Notes: a model not told the origin generated them from the sequence alone. A stretch of DNA of 64,000 nucleotides from Bact-08 sp964599025 (GCA_964599025.1 CAZREC010000001.1:50782-114781); one strand, 5' to 3'; counted from the stretch's first letter, positions 53,624 through 62,501 are shown. Made by a program: numbers and translations.

Positions 53624-56141
53624 TTTTTCCTGAAGATTTTACACTGTTGATTATAGAACATACACCCTCGAGCTGCAGCTCAAGGTGCCCCCGGTCTATC
53701 GATCCCCTCTTATATCTCTTTGCAGCCGAAGCAAGGTCAGCTTTAAGTTCGTTTAATTCATTCCACACGATGGTTTGCAGGTCATTCAGATAGAGAATGT
53801 TTACCCCCATTGTCTTTGATACATCCGCCACATTTTTTGGAGAAAGCCCCTTAAGTCTGTCTATATATATTTTCTGAAGGCTCCTCTTGTTTACATCCAT
53901 CTGTTCTCCTTTGTAGGCATCCTTAAGCAAAGAGTGCCTTATATCGCTTAATAGCTCCTCTGCCTTATATGCATCGGGGTAATTATAAGAAGCATCCACC
54001 ATCCTTGAAAGAGCAGCCATAGAGAGTATGTCGCTTATGACCCCTGCCTGAATGGAGCGGATGTTGCGCTCATACATTCCAGAAGCATCAAATTTGGCAA
54101 TAAGATCCTTTCTTATGAGCCATTGCGGCATTTCGAACACATTCTCCTCAATGAATTTAAGAGCCCTCTTCTGTTGTACTTTTTCAACCGGAACATAAGC
54201 AGCGCCCGCCTGACTCTGTTTCTTATATGTCTCGTAGATACCACCAATGTTTGTAGAGGCATGACGGATATATCTTCTCCACTGATTGATGGTCTCTTCG
54301 TAAAAGTCCTTTACAGGAGCATAATTTTCGTGCGGTTCAACAATCCATTTGTCAAAATTGGCTACAACATATTGTAAGTTTTTAAGACCATACTCACCTG
54401 CCAGCATTGGATCGTTCCCTAAATCCTCTGACTGACCTCTCGGGTCGTTCTGAGTAAGACCATGCTTGATATAGAGATAGGTTCTGTCTCCCGCTTTCTC
54501 TTCTACCATTTTGTCCAGTAGAGGAATCTCCTCGCGAGGAGTCTTTGCACCGGGAATAATACGATATGCCCAGTTAATCACATATTTGTCATAAGGGCCG
54601 ACAATAGGAATATATCTTTTTACACCATCGCCGGGCTGCGCGACATAGTTGTATCTGGCATAGTCCATTATAGACATAGAAGTTCCGTATTTTTCAGTAA
54701 AAGACGGAGATCTTAGTGAATCTACAGGTATTGCCGAACTTGCAGCAAAGTTGTGCGGCAATCCTAACGAGTGGCCAACCTCATGACATACAACCTGCCT
54801 GTAAAGATCGCCCATAACTTCGTCGCTCAATGTAAGGGTACGAGCCTGCGGATTGGATGCAGCCGTCTGAATTCTGTACCAGCTTGACACCAATTTCATA
54901 AGATTGTGATAAACACATACATGAGTGCCAACAATCTCACCAGATCTCGGGTCGGCAACATGTGGTCCGTATGCATTCTCCTCTTCAGAAGCAAGGTAGT
55001 TAACCATTGAGTAGCGAGTATCCATAGAATCCCATTCAGGATTCTCCTCTTTTGACGGAACATCCTTTGCTAAAATTGCATTTTTGAATCCTGCAGCCTC
55101 AAAGGCAGCCTGCCAGTCCTCAATACCCAGTTTGAAGTACTTAATCAGCTTTTTAGGTGTTGCAGGGTCTATGTAAAAAACGATAGGATTTTTTGGTTCC
55201 ACCAGTTCTCCCCTTAAATACGCCTCCATGTCCTTTGGCTCAAGCTTCCAGCGACGTACATACTGGGTTCCCTTTATTCTGAAATAGTCATAAGAGAAAT
55301 CGGTCTGACCTTGCGTGAACATACCTATCCTGTCATCAGCAATCCTCGGCATCATCGGCTTCTCAGGCAAAAGTAGCATAGAGTGATTTATCTCGAATGT
55401 GATAAATCCGTTGGATTCGGTCCTTCCGTTTGATTTCCCCGCTTTTTTGTATGTCTTCTGCGACCGGCACTCGATATTGGTAGGAAAGGTCTTCATGTAG
55501 TGAATGAAACTCTTGTTGTCTTCTATAGTTCCAATACCGAAAGAACCTTTTTTCATTTCTGCCAGACCAAATGTAATGGCATCCTTTGCATAAAAGTCAG
55601 TCACATCAATTACAGCAGAAGAATCCGGGCCGAAGGTCTTTATGTCAAACGAAAAGAAGATTGGCTCAACAAAAGAGTTTGTAAAGGCCGTGTAAATATC
55701 ACTCTCTTTATCGGCAACATTATAAATATATGGCGAACGTAAGTATATTTTCTTTCCATTCAACGATTTCTCCCAACGAAACAGAGTTTCACTCAGTGAT
55801 TCTCCACCATATCCGGCTCCTCCTCCTGTCTTTACTGTTCTTACAACCAGGAGAACCTCCCTTCCTAAAAGGGATTTTGGAATTTCAAAGTAATATTTTT
55901 CTCCAACCTGATGGATGTCAAACATCCCTCGCTGAGAAACAGCCTTAGATGTAATAACGTCTTTATAAGGTTTGATAACAGAGGGAGGAGTAGCCTTTTC
56001 CTTGGCTGCTTCCGCCGCATTTTCTGTACTCTCTTTTACCTCTTCCTGTGCAAATAATCTAATAGGTGTTAAAAAGAGAATTAAAACCAGACCTGTTGTA
56101 ATAACTTTGCAGACTTCCAGTTTGATGGAGTAGTTTTTCAC
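53613..56141 (-). CDS. Zinc-dependent metalloprotease (DUF5117/DUF5118 type)
   Basis: 842-residue exported protease. Features are a signal peptide (about 1-31), a DUF5118-like start (SVIKPYKDVITSKAVSQRGMFDIHQVGEKYYFEIPKSLLGRE), a DUF5117-like beta region (about 90-300), and a catalytic domain with the extended metzincin-type zinc site HEVGHSLGLPH (453-463) and the Met-turn candidate SIMDYARYNY. The C-terminal 300 residues are helical. It is the first gene of the operon with the exported TldD and TldE homologues, receptor, DUF4876 lipoprotein and barrel. Substrate unknown. Confidence 0.93.
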   Translation of the reverse strand: MKNYSIKLEVCKVITTGLVLILFLTPIRLFAQEEVKESTENAAEAAKEKATPPSVIKPYKDVITSKAVSQRGMFDIHQVGEKYYFEIPKSLLGREVLLVVRTVKTGGGAGYGGESLSETLFRWEKSLNGKKIYLRSPYIYNVADKESDIYTAFTNSFVEPIFFSFDIKTFGPDSSAVIDVTDFYAKDAITFGLAEMKKGSFGIGTIEDNKSFIHYMKTFPTNIECRSQKTYKKAGKSNGRTESNGFITFEINHSMLLLPEKPMMPRIADDRIGMFTQGQTDFSYDYFRIKGTQYVRRWKLEPKDMEAYLRGELVEPKNPIVFYIDPATPKKLIKYFKLGIEDWQAAFEAAGFKNAILAKDVPSKEENPEWDSMDTRYSMVNYLASEEENAYGPHVADPRSGEIVGTHVCVYHNLMKLVSSWYRIQTAASNPQARTLTLSDEVMGDLYRQVVCHEVGHSLGLPHNFAASSAIPVDSLRSPSFTEKYGTSMSIMDYARYNYVAQPGDGVKRYIPIVGPYDKYVINWAYRIIPGAKTPREEIPLLDKMVEEKAGDRTYLYIKHGLTQNDPRGQSEDLGNDPMLAGEYGLKNLQYVVANFDKWIVEPHENYAPVKDFYEETINQWRRYIRHASTNIGGIYETYKKQSQAGAAYVPVEKVQQKRALKFIEENVFEMPQWLIRKDLIAKFDASGMYERNIRSIQAGVISDILSMAALSRMVDASYNYPDAYKAEELLSDIRHSLLKDAYKGEQMDVNKRSLQKIYIDRLKGLSPKNVADVSKTMGVNILYLNDLQTIVWNELNELKADLASAAKRYKRGSIDRGHLELQLEGVCSIINSVKSSGKNES

Positions 56142-56340
56142 TGTATTTATTGATATAGATAGTTAATAACATTGAGTTCTATCAGGTTATAAAAAAAACA
56201 CCTACATCCTAATGTCCATAAGGGTTTGCAATGTAAGAAAAAATTTGAAAAAACACGACAAATTCTTACTTATTCAGTTCAGGCGATGTCTTAAGACTAC
56301 AGAAAATGCTAATGGTTTAAAACGCCAATGTTATAATTTG

Positions 56341-56366
56341 TAATGCGCTAATTCGCTAGTGTGCTA
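56341..56366 (-). repeat. Degenerate octamer tandem repeat over the kinase stop codon
   Basis: Read on the minus strand the segment is built of the octamers TAGCACAC, TAGCGAAT and TAGCGCAT in tandem. They share the form TAGCnnAn and supply stop codons (TAG) including the kinase stop. It may be chance or a small stop-codon-bearing repeat of a type seen in some Bacteroidota spacers. Confidence 0.35.
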
Positions 56367-58467
56367 ATTTTGCGTATTTGGAGAGAATGGAGAATAACTC
56401 TTTTTTGATGATAGGTTTTGAAATATGATCGTTACAACCAGCTTGGATTGCCTCTTCTCTGTCATTAGAAAGAGCATAGGCTGTCTGGGCAATAATTATG
56501 ACATCTTCATTAAAGGACCGGATCTCTCTTGTTGCTTCAAAGCCATCCATTTTAGGCATTTTGATGTCCATAAGAATAATATCAATATCGGGATTGCTTT
56601 TAAAAATCTCAATAGCCTCTATTCCGTTTTTCGCATGCAGAATGTCTGCATCAATCTCCTTAAGAAACTGGGTAAGAAGAATGTCGGAAGAACTGTCGTC
56701 TTCTGCAATTAATACTTTTAGCATATTTGATGGTTTTAAGCCGGATTCTTTAGTCTTTGTCGTATTTGCCTGAGGAGCGCATTTTGGCATACTCTCGCAA
56801 GGAATGGTAAAATAGAAACTTGAACCAAAGTCAGGTTCACTTTTTACCCATATCTTACCTCCAAGCGCCTCTACATAAGCCTTTGTTATAGTCAACCCAA
56901 GACCTGCTCCCTCATAATCCTTTGAAAGAGAAGTGTCTGCCTGAATAAATCTGTTAAAAATAACTTTTTGTTTGTCGCTTGAAATACCTATTCCGGTATC
57001 ATGAACAAAAAAAGTGAGCTCATTATCAATTTTATCGAATCCAAACTTGATAAAACCATTGTTTGTAAATTTAGATGCGTTTTTGACAAGGTTTGTAACA
57101 ATTGAATATACCTTTTCTCTGTCCGATTTTATTGTAACCTCATTTGTCGGCAGTTTTTTATCCAGTAAAAGCTGAACACCTTTTCGTTCAACTTCGGGTT
57201 TAAAATATGCGTATATATAATCCAGCAGCTCATTCAGATTAAATTGAGTAATATTAAGATCGAGTAACCCTGACTCTATCTTTGAAATATTAACTAAATC
57301 GTTTATAATGTTAATCATACGATTGCCACTCTCCTCTATTATCTTTATATATTTTTGCTGCTGTTCACCAGTTAGATCCGGCTCTTTCAGCAATCCGGCA
57401 AACCCCATTATCCCATTCATAGGAGTCCGTATTTCATGGCTGATATTGGTAAGAAAAGATGATTTTAATCTTTCAGATTCCTCAGCCTTATCTTTAGCTG
57501 CTATAAGTTCCTCTTTTTGTCTGAGGTGCCTTCCCAATAGCTCTGCGATTTGTTTAAATTCACCCGGAGCTTTCTGAAGTTCTTTAATGTGCTTAAGCTC
57601 TTCTGTGGCAATAATTGATTTTATAAGATCAAGAGGTCTTACAACCCACCGTATTAACGCAAGACGAATAAGCAGCCACGTAACAATAATTGATGCTAAC
57701 AGCAATAAAATCATGCGAGTAGAACTTTGCTTGTAAAGTTTTAACCCTTCATGCTCTCTTGTGAACACGATACTTCCAACTGGTTTACCGTTCCATCCGT
57801 TGAGTATTACAGTAGATGACACATTAAATTTGTCCGTTTTGACAGGTACGGCATCTGACTCAAGCAAAGAGATATTTGTCCCGCTCAGGTCCGATAGCTC
57901 TTTGATAAACACCTTGTCCCATAGCTTTCCTACAAGTAAATACCCACTTGGCTCCGTAGCTTTATGAGTAGGATCATTTGAAGGGTGTACAGAAGCTCCG
58001 CAGATTTCTAAAACACCGTTAGAGGTAGCTATATAGAAGTTTATTTTAGGATTCTTTTTAAACTCGGAAAAAACAGAATCCGGAATGAAGTGTTTGATAG
58101 TTATACTATTGGAAGAAGCCTCATGAGCAATTTTATAATCTGAGTCGTAAACTACAGCATAATCCATGTGAAAGGACGAGATGATTGTAGATATATTCTC
58201 CTCATACCAATATGTATCTCTTGACTTTAATGCACTAACGAACTCGTCCCAGTAAGTGTAGTCCCATGCCAAGTCACCTTGTGTTCTGTTACTTATGTTG
58301 ACAAGGGCATTTGCTTCTTGTTCAAGTTGCTGTCTGGACGATTCAAAAACAATTCTGTATGACCTTCTTTCTGATAAATACAGTGACAGGATAAAAAGAA
58401 TAAACAAAACACCTGTTAATGTTATTATAAGAAGCAATCGGCTGTTAACGCCATAATCCCGTTTCAT
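56356..58467 (-). CDS. Hybrid sensor histidine kinase/response regulator with CHASE4 sensor
   Basis: 703-residue two-component protein. A membrane helix (about 11-32) and a second (about 251-275) bracket an extracytoplasmic CHASE4-like domain (about 33-250, with NRTQGDLAWDYTYWDEFV). Then come HAMP-like and coiled segments, HisKA with the phosphorylated His344 in SHEIRTPMNG, HATPase (VKNASKFTNN, HDTGIGIS, GAGLGLTI) and a C-terminal receiver with phospho-acceptor Asp634 in ILMDIKMPKMDGF and the Lys in SKPI. There is no DNA-binding domain, so output is by phosphotransfer or protein contact. It is 7 bases downstream of a porin-like gene. Signal unknown. Confidence 0.95.
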   Translation of the reverse strand: MKRDYGVNSRLLLIITLTGVLFILFILSLYLSERRSYRIVFESSRQQLEQEANALVNISNRTQGDLAWDYTYWDEFVSALKSRDTYWYEENISTIISSFHMDYAVVYDSDYKIAHEASSNSITIKHFIPDSVFSEFKKNPKINFYIATSNGVLEICGASVHPSNDPTHKATEPSGYLLVGKLWDKVFIKELSDLSGTNISLLESDAVPVKTDKFNVSSTVILNGWNGKPVGSIVFTREHEGLKLYKQSSTRMILLLLASIIVTWLLIRLALIRWVVRPLDLIKSIIATEELKHIKELQKAPGEFKQIAELLGRHLRQKEELIAAKDKAEESERLKSSFLTNISHEIRTPMNGIMGFAGLLKEPDLTGEQQQKYIKIIEESGNRMINIINDLVNISKIESGLLDLNITQFNLNELLDYIYAYFKPEVERKGVQLLLDKKLPTNEVTIKSDREKVYSIVTNLVKNASKFTNNGFIKFGFDKIDNELTFFVHDTGIGISSDKQKVIFNRFIQADTSLSKDYEGAGLGLTITKAYVEALGGKIWVKSEPDFGSSFYFTIPCESMPKCAPQANTTKTKESGLKPSNMLKVLIAEDDSSSDILLTQFLKEIDADILHAKNGIEAIEIFKSNPDIDIILMDIKMPKMDGFEATREIRSFNEDVIIIAQTAYALSNDREEAIQAGCNDHISKPIIKKELFSILSKYAKLAH

Positions 58468-58474
58468 CTGAAAA

Positions 58475-59188
58475 TTATTTATACAAACTTACACCTATTG
58501 TAAAAAATATAGTTTTTGCCTGAGGATTTGCTATCAAACTTAACAGCAGATCCAGATTAAGGTTGTCAGACAGAATCAACGGCTGTGTGAATGTAGCGCC
58601 AATATTAACAAAACCAGCTTTTTCTGCATAAAAGGTTCCCTTTGGCTGAAAACCTGCGAAAATCATAAGTTCTGACCTTTTGATAGGTTGGACAAACTGC
58701 AACTCAAGATAAATGCTTTTTGAAGGATCGGACCCGTAGAAAAAATAACTGCCTAAAAGATTAAATGGCAACTTTTCACCACCGGAGAGCAGAATCTGAC
58801 CTTCCAGGAGATGAGAAGTGGATTCGCGTTTATAATTGGTAAACGTAGAGGGATTTGTTTTGCTGAAGGACCAGTAATCCCATACAGCCAGAGATACCGG
58901 CCCGATATCCTTTGAAATATAAAAATCAAGCTCGTCATCGCCAGGACCGGTAATTCTGTAGGCACCCCAGGCTCCTAACGTAAAGTTTTTCCATGAAGCG
59001 GATATACCGGGCTGCAGACTGGGAACGTGTCCATAATCCTGACCCCTCCAAATGTACTGACTGTATATATCTGCATTTGCAGAAAAAGTGACCGATTTTG
59101 TAGAGTCCTGCTGTGCCGACAGCGAAGAGTTGCAGATTGACAGAAAAAGAAGCACTACAAATGCTTTTACAATTATTTTTGCTTGCAT
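58475..59188 (-). CDS. Putative outer membrane porin, TorF-like
   Basis: 237-residue exported protein. After a signal peptide (about 1-26) the mature part is a small beta-barrel with ANADIYSQYIWRGQDYG and PSLQPGISASWKNFTLGAWG, features of the small putative porins that Bacteroidota and Proteobacteria carry. An earlier non-ATG (TTG) start two codons upstream is possible; ATG 59188 is preferred. It is the first gene of a two-gene unit with the CHASE4 kinase, which may sense something it transports. This link is inference. Confidence 0.75.
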   Translation of the reverse strand: MQAKIIVKAFVVLLFLSICNSSLSAQQDSTKSVTFSANADIYSQYIWRGQDYGHVPSLQPGISASWKNFTLGAWGAYRITGPGDDELDFYISKDIGPVSLAVWDYWSFSKTNPSTFTNYKRESTSHLLEGQILLSGGEKLPFNLLGSYFFYGSDPSKSIYLELQFVQPIKRSELMIFAGFQPKGTFYAEKAGFVNIGATFTQPLILSDNLNLDLLLSLIANPQAKTIFFTIGVSLYK

Positions 59189-59194
59189 TGGCAA

Positions 59195-59571
59195 AAAATT
59201 AAATATTCCCTACAAATATAACATTTGTAAGCCAAATAAACTAAAAGAGGAAAATAAGTATATTTTATCTCTTTTTTACAGACTTTTTGACCAGCGTTTT
59301 CATTAATAGACTGTTATAAGTCAAAAATTTTCGCAGTGTGGGATTATTTTATATATTTACATGGAATTAGAGAAACTTTCCACGTCGGCTACCTCCAGAC
59401 CGTTAAACTCTACCGGAGTCGTGACCGGTATTACCCGGGCAGAATAAAAAAACTGCAGGGATTTACTTAAAAAAATGAGATTTTGTCCTTGTACAAAAGG
59501 GCGCTTCGTGGAGCTGTTTTGTCAAGACTAAAAGTCTTGCAATTATCTGTTTTAATTCAAAATTTAAACTT
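59195..59571 (+). other. Spacer and long leader before the tail-collar genes
   Basis: 377 bases without a gene. Two hairpins are seen: TACCGG/CCGGTA (59411-59430) and a perfect 7-pair stem CAAGACT/AGTCTTG with a 3-base loop (59523-59539), 32 bases before the first tail-collar ATG. A weak -7-like sequence lies around 59350. The hairpins could be an untranslated leader controlling the operon or a mere 5' structure. A short open frame from 59483 is out of frame with the collar gene and has no support. Confidence 0.5.
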
Positions 59572-60156
59572 ATGGATGGATTTATTGGCGAAATTAGAGC
59601 ATTTAGCTTTAATTATGTTCCCCAGGGATGGCTACTCTGTAACGGAGACCTTTTGGCCGTCAACAATTTTTCGACCCTCTTTGCTGTAATTGGATACACT
59701 TACGGAGGTTCGGGAGCTACTTTTCAATTACCTAACATTAATGGTAAGACCCTGGTTGGTCAGGGTGAGTTGCATTATGGTGGGGTAGATTCGGGCAGTT
59801 ATTACCAAATAGGTGAGAAACAGAACGGAGATACCATTGTGCTTAATTACAAAAACATGCCACCTCACAAACATGCTTATTCTGTTTGTTACATACAAGG
59901 GGCACAGTTTTCACAACTCGTAAAAGTACCTGCAGCCGGTTACTATCTTTCAAATTCAGGCACAAATACTACTCCCGTTATAAATGGGAAAAGTTATGTA
60001 GTTCCTGCTACTCCTCCTACAGACTGTTCTGTACTGGCACCCGGTGCAATTGGTTATTTCGGGTCTGCAAATCCACAGGGTCACAATAACATGCAGCCGT
60101 ATCTTGTAATGAACTACTGTATATGTCTGGAAGGATACTTCCCTGTCAAACCGTAA
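59572..60156 (+). CDS. Phage tail collar domain protein (microcystin-dependent protein family), paralogue 1
   Basis: 194-residue protein with an N-terminal phage tail collar domain (GEIRAFSFNYVPQGWLLCNGDLL and the FQLPNINGKTLVGQG block) and a C-terminal end HNNMQPYLVMNYCICLEGYFP that closes the family domain. There is no signal peptide. These single-domain proteins occur in non-phage contexts as the MdpB-like family of unknown function. It is the first of three tandem copies (gaps 36 and 19 bases). Nothing else phage-like is present. Confidence 0.9.
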   Translation: MDGFIGEIRAFSFNYVPQGWLLCNGDLLAVNNFSTLFAVIGYTYGGSGATFQLPNINGKTLVGQGELHYGGVDSGSYYQIGEKQNGDTIVLNYKNMPPHKHAYSVCYIQGAQFSQLVKVPAAGYYLSNSGTNTTPVINGKSYVVPATPPTDCSVLAPGAIGYFGSANPQGHNNMQPYLVMNYCICLEGYFPVKP

Positions 60157-60192
60157 TAAAACATCAGAATAAAAATAACAAACATCACCATT

Positions 60193-60738
60193 ATGGAAAA
60201 TTATATAGGAGAAATCAGGGCATTCCCTTTTAACAGAACCCCAAAAGGATGGATGCCATGCGAAGGACAAACTTTACAGGTGCAACAATACAACGCTCTT
60301 TTCGCTTTAATTGGCAATAAGTTCGGAGGAAACGGAACAACAAACTTTATGCTCCCCGACCTGCGCGGAAGGGCAATGCTCAACTATGGAACGTCTGAGA
60401 GTTATGTCTCTTACCCATTTGCACAGGCGGGAGGCTCTGAGACAGTTAAACTATCTTCAACGACATGCTCACTTCATACTCACACATTTGTAGTGGTTAA
60501 TACTCCGGGTGCAGTACCGGCAGTTGCTGTCAATGCTTATTTGGCAAAAGCACCAACCTTCACTACTATAGAGGGCGATATTATATATTGCTACAATGCT
60601 CCGGGCTCCTCTAACACTACCGTTCCACTGAGCGGTATTAACAATGCAGGAGGAGATGCAGGACACGAAAACCGTATGCCATCGCTTCCTTTACAATTAT
60701 GTATTGCTATAACAGGACTATGGCCATCAAGATCTTAA
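60193..60738 (+). CDS. Phage tail collar domain protein, paralogue 2
   Basis: 181 residues. It shares with its neighbours GEIRAFPFNRTPKGWMPCEGQTL, IGNKFGGNG, PDLRGRAMLNYG and a C-terminal HENRMPSLPLQLCIAITGLWP, but differs widely elsewhere, especially the middle (about 80-150), which may be the variable tip. See paralogue 1 for context. Confidence 0.9.
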   Translation: MENYIGEIRAFPFNRTPKGWMPCEGQTLQVQQYNALFALIGNKFGGNGTTNFMLPDLRGRAMLNYGTSESYVSYPFAQAGGSETVKLSSTTCSLHTHTFVVVNTPGAVPAVAVNAYLAKAPTFTTIEGDIIYCYNAPGSSNTTVPLSGINNAGGDAGHENRMPSLPLQLCIAITGLWPSRS

Positions 60739-60757
60739 CTTTTAAAATTAATTTATT

Positions 60758-61306
60758 ATGGAAAATTATTTAGGCGAAATTCGTGCATTTGCAGGAAATT
60801 ATGCTCCTGAAGGGTGGCTTATGTGTGACGGAAGTATTTTAAATATAGGTTCATACGAATCTCTCTTTACTTTGATTGGAACCATATACGGAGGGAATGG
60901 CTCTACAACCTTCGGAATTCCCGACTTGCGGGGACGACTTATAGTAAACAGAGGAACATTACCTGGCGGATCAAGCTATAATATTGGTGTTCAGTATGGA
61001 GTAGAGACAGTATCTCTGACCGAACCTAACCTGCCATCTCATACACATACTTTTAGTGTAAGCACCCAGAATGCAACAACGGATAATCCAAACGGAAACC
61101 TGCTTGCTGCTCCCATAGATGTCGGCAAAAGCAATGAGGTTGAGATATACCTGCCTTCAGGATTAGCAAATACGACAGCAAATGACCTAAACAACAATAC
61201 GATAACCAACTCTGAAGAATTCGGACAATCACACGAGAACAGGATGCCATTTCTATGTGTTAGTTACATCATTGCTTATCAGGGCTTATACCCCGACTTC
61301 AACTAA
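60758..61306 (+). CDS. Phage tail collar domain protein, paralogue 3
   Basis: 182 residues. Marks are GEIRAFAGNYAPEGWLMCDGSIL, YGGNGSTTFGIPDLRGRLIVNRG and HENRMPFLCVSYIIAYQGLYP. The three proteins keep the same ends and vary in the centre, as if the centre were the functional or binding part. Followed after 13 bases by the formyltransferase-like gene. Confidence 0.9.
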   Translation: MENYLGEIRAFAGNYAPEGWLMCDGSILNIGSYESLFTLIGTIYGGNGSTTFGIPDLRGRLIVNRGTLPGGSSYNIGVQYGVETVSLTEPNLPSHTHTFSVSTQNATTDNPNGNLLAAPIDVGKSNEVEIYLPSGLANTTANDLNNNTITNSEEFGQSHENRMPFLCVSYIIAYQGLYPDFN

Positions 61307-61319
61307 AAGGTAAGAAAAC

Positions 61320-62252
61320 ATGAGAATTGGTCTCATTTCGGATTCCGAATCGTTTATACCTTCCAGCCATACACTTGCGGCTTTAGGGCTGCAAGTGTAT
61401 TTGTATTTTTTACCGTCGCCCGACCAGACAACTAACCAAATAGTAAGAAACTATGCAAAACAGTCACGGATTCCGGTAACCGAGGAGAGAAACAAAGAGT
61501 ACGACCTTTATAACTGGATGATTAAGGGAGGCTTTGACGTTTGTTTTATTTTTGGCTACAAGCACATGATAAAGCTGGAGAAACTGTCTGCTTGCCGCAC
61601 ACTGCTCTACAATGTTCACTTTGGCTCACTGCCGTCATTCAGGGGACCATCTCCCGTTTTCTGGCAACTTAAAAAGGGGGTTGAGAAGATTTCTGCATGC
61701 ATTCATTGTCTTACCCAACGCTTTGACGACGGGCCGGTAGTGTGGATAAAAGAGACAGAGAACAATGACCACTTCTGCCTCAGACTTGCTACACAGGTTC
61801 TGAGCAGGATTTGTGTGGAGGGTGTTGCGTATATAATAGGCCTTGTTGCGCAGAAAATGCAGGTACCGGTAATTGACAGAAGCCTTATTGCCCCGGAATA
61901 CCAGAAACGACCCACTCTCTCCGACGTTATGATAGACTGGCACTCTATGAAGGCAGAAGATATTTGTAACCTTACAAGAGCCTGTAATCCATGGAACAAG
62001 GGAGCTATCACCTTTTTTAAAGGAGAAGAGCTCAAGCTCATGGACGCAATGGTAGTTAAAGAGGAGACAGGCAGTCACGGCACCTTACCTGCGGGAAGTA
62101 TAATCATTAGCGACAACAGGCTATATGTAAGCTGTATAGATGGAAAAACGGTAAATATAAACATGCTCTACTACCAGGATATCTATGTGCCTGCATACTT
62201 CTGCGAAAAATACGGCATTTCTGCCGGAAACCGATTCAGTAATATGAGTTGA
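61320..62252 (+). CDS. Formyltransferase family protein (Fmt-like)
   Basis: 310-residue protein of the methionyl-tRNA formyltransferase fold. The catalytic motif is kept: Asn98 and His100 in NVHFGSLPSFRGPSP, and the Asp region in RFDDGPVVW (about 136). The C-terminal domain has IDWHSMKAEDICNLTRACNPW as in Fmt. It is unlikely to be the housekeeping Fmt: the N-terminus lacks the usual Fmt start (FxGT) and the neighbours are not translation genes. Such enzymes modify amino-sugars or amino acids on natural products. It closes a unit with the three tail-collar genes; relation to the lasso genes just after it is open. Confidence 0.82.
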   Translation: MRIGLISDSESFIPSSHTLAALGLQVYLYFLPSPDQTTNQIVRNYAKQSRIPVTEERNKEYDLYNWMIKGGFDVCFIFGYKHMIKLEKLSACRTLLYNVHFGSLPSFRGPSPVFWQLKKGVEKISACIHCLTQRFDDGPVVWIKETENNDHFCLRLATQVLSRICVEGVAYIIGLVAQKMQVPVIDRSLIAPEYQKRPTLSDVMIDWHSMKAEDICNLTRACNPWNKGAITFFKGEELKLMDAMVVKEETGSHGTLPAGSIIISDNRLYVSCIDGKTVNINMLYYQDIYVPAYFCEKYGISAGNRFSNMS

Positions 62253-62278
62253 TAATAAAAAAACATATATTATATTTG
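62249..62278 (+). promoter_or_regulatory. Predicted promoter for the lasso precursor gene
   Basis: TTGA at 62249-62252 and TATATTTG at 62271-62278 fit the -33 and -7 elements (18 bases between them). It overlaps the end of the formyltransferase gene. The predicted start is near 62285, 27 bases before the precursor ATG, so the precursor has its own transcript. Confidence 0.6.
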
Positions 62279-62311
62279 TGATAATTAAGCAGTAATCTAA
62301 GAATAAAAATT

Positions 62312-62446
62312 ATGGAAGATAATAAAATGACCAAACAAGTTTGGCAGACTCCTGAAATAATTGATTTAGATGTTGAGAAAACAAAAAGCGGAGATGTTTC
62401 TTGTGTACCGGAAACATCATTGGCCTCCTCCTGTCGTCCTTCTTAG
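62312..62446 (+). CDS. Putative lasso peptide precursor (44 residues)
   Basis: A 44-codon gene in front of a lasso-cyclase-like gene. The leader contains VWQTPEIIDLDVEKTK, which resembles the lasso leader form YxxPxLxx...Txx with Trp for Tyr. With Thr24 at -2 the core is SGDVSCVPETSLASSCRPS (residues 26-44), and Glu34 sits at core position 9, so a macrolactam between Ser1 and Glu9 is possible. Cys at core 6 (ring) and 16 (tail) could form a ring-tail disulfide. An alternative core starts at Gly27 with Glu at position 8, leaving Thr at -3. The spacing fits lasso rules; the molecule is not proved. Confidence 0.75.
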   Translation: MEDNKMTKQVWQTPEIIDLDVEKTKSGDVSCVPETSLASSCRPS

Positions 62447-62501
62447 TAACCGACATTTGACAAAACACAAGAGTTTTCACAATTCGCTTACCCGTTGATA
62501 A

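Noticed and set aside
59572..61306. Prophage or phage-tail-like particle remnant
   Set aside because: Only the collar domain occurs; no capsid, portal, terminase, baseplate, sheath or lysis gene is near, and the genes are followed by a formyltransferase.
61320..62252. Housekeeping methionyl-tRNA formyltransferase (fmt)
   Set aside because: The catalytic residues fit, but the N-terminal start differs, the context is not def/fmt/rsmB and it ends against the lasso precursor promoter.
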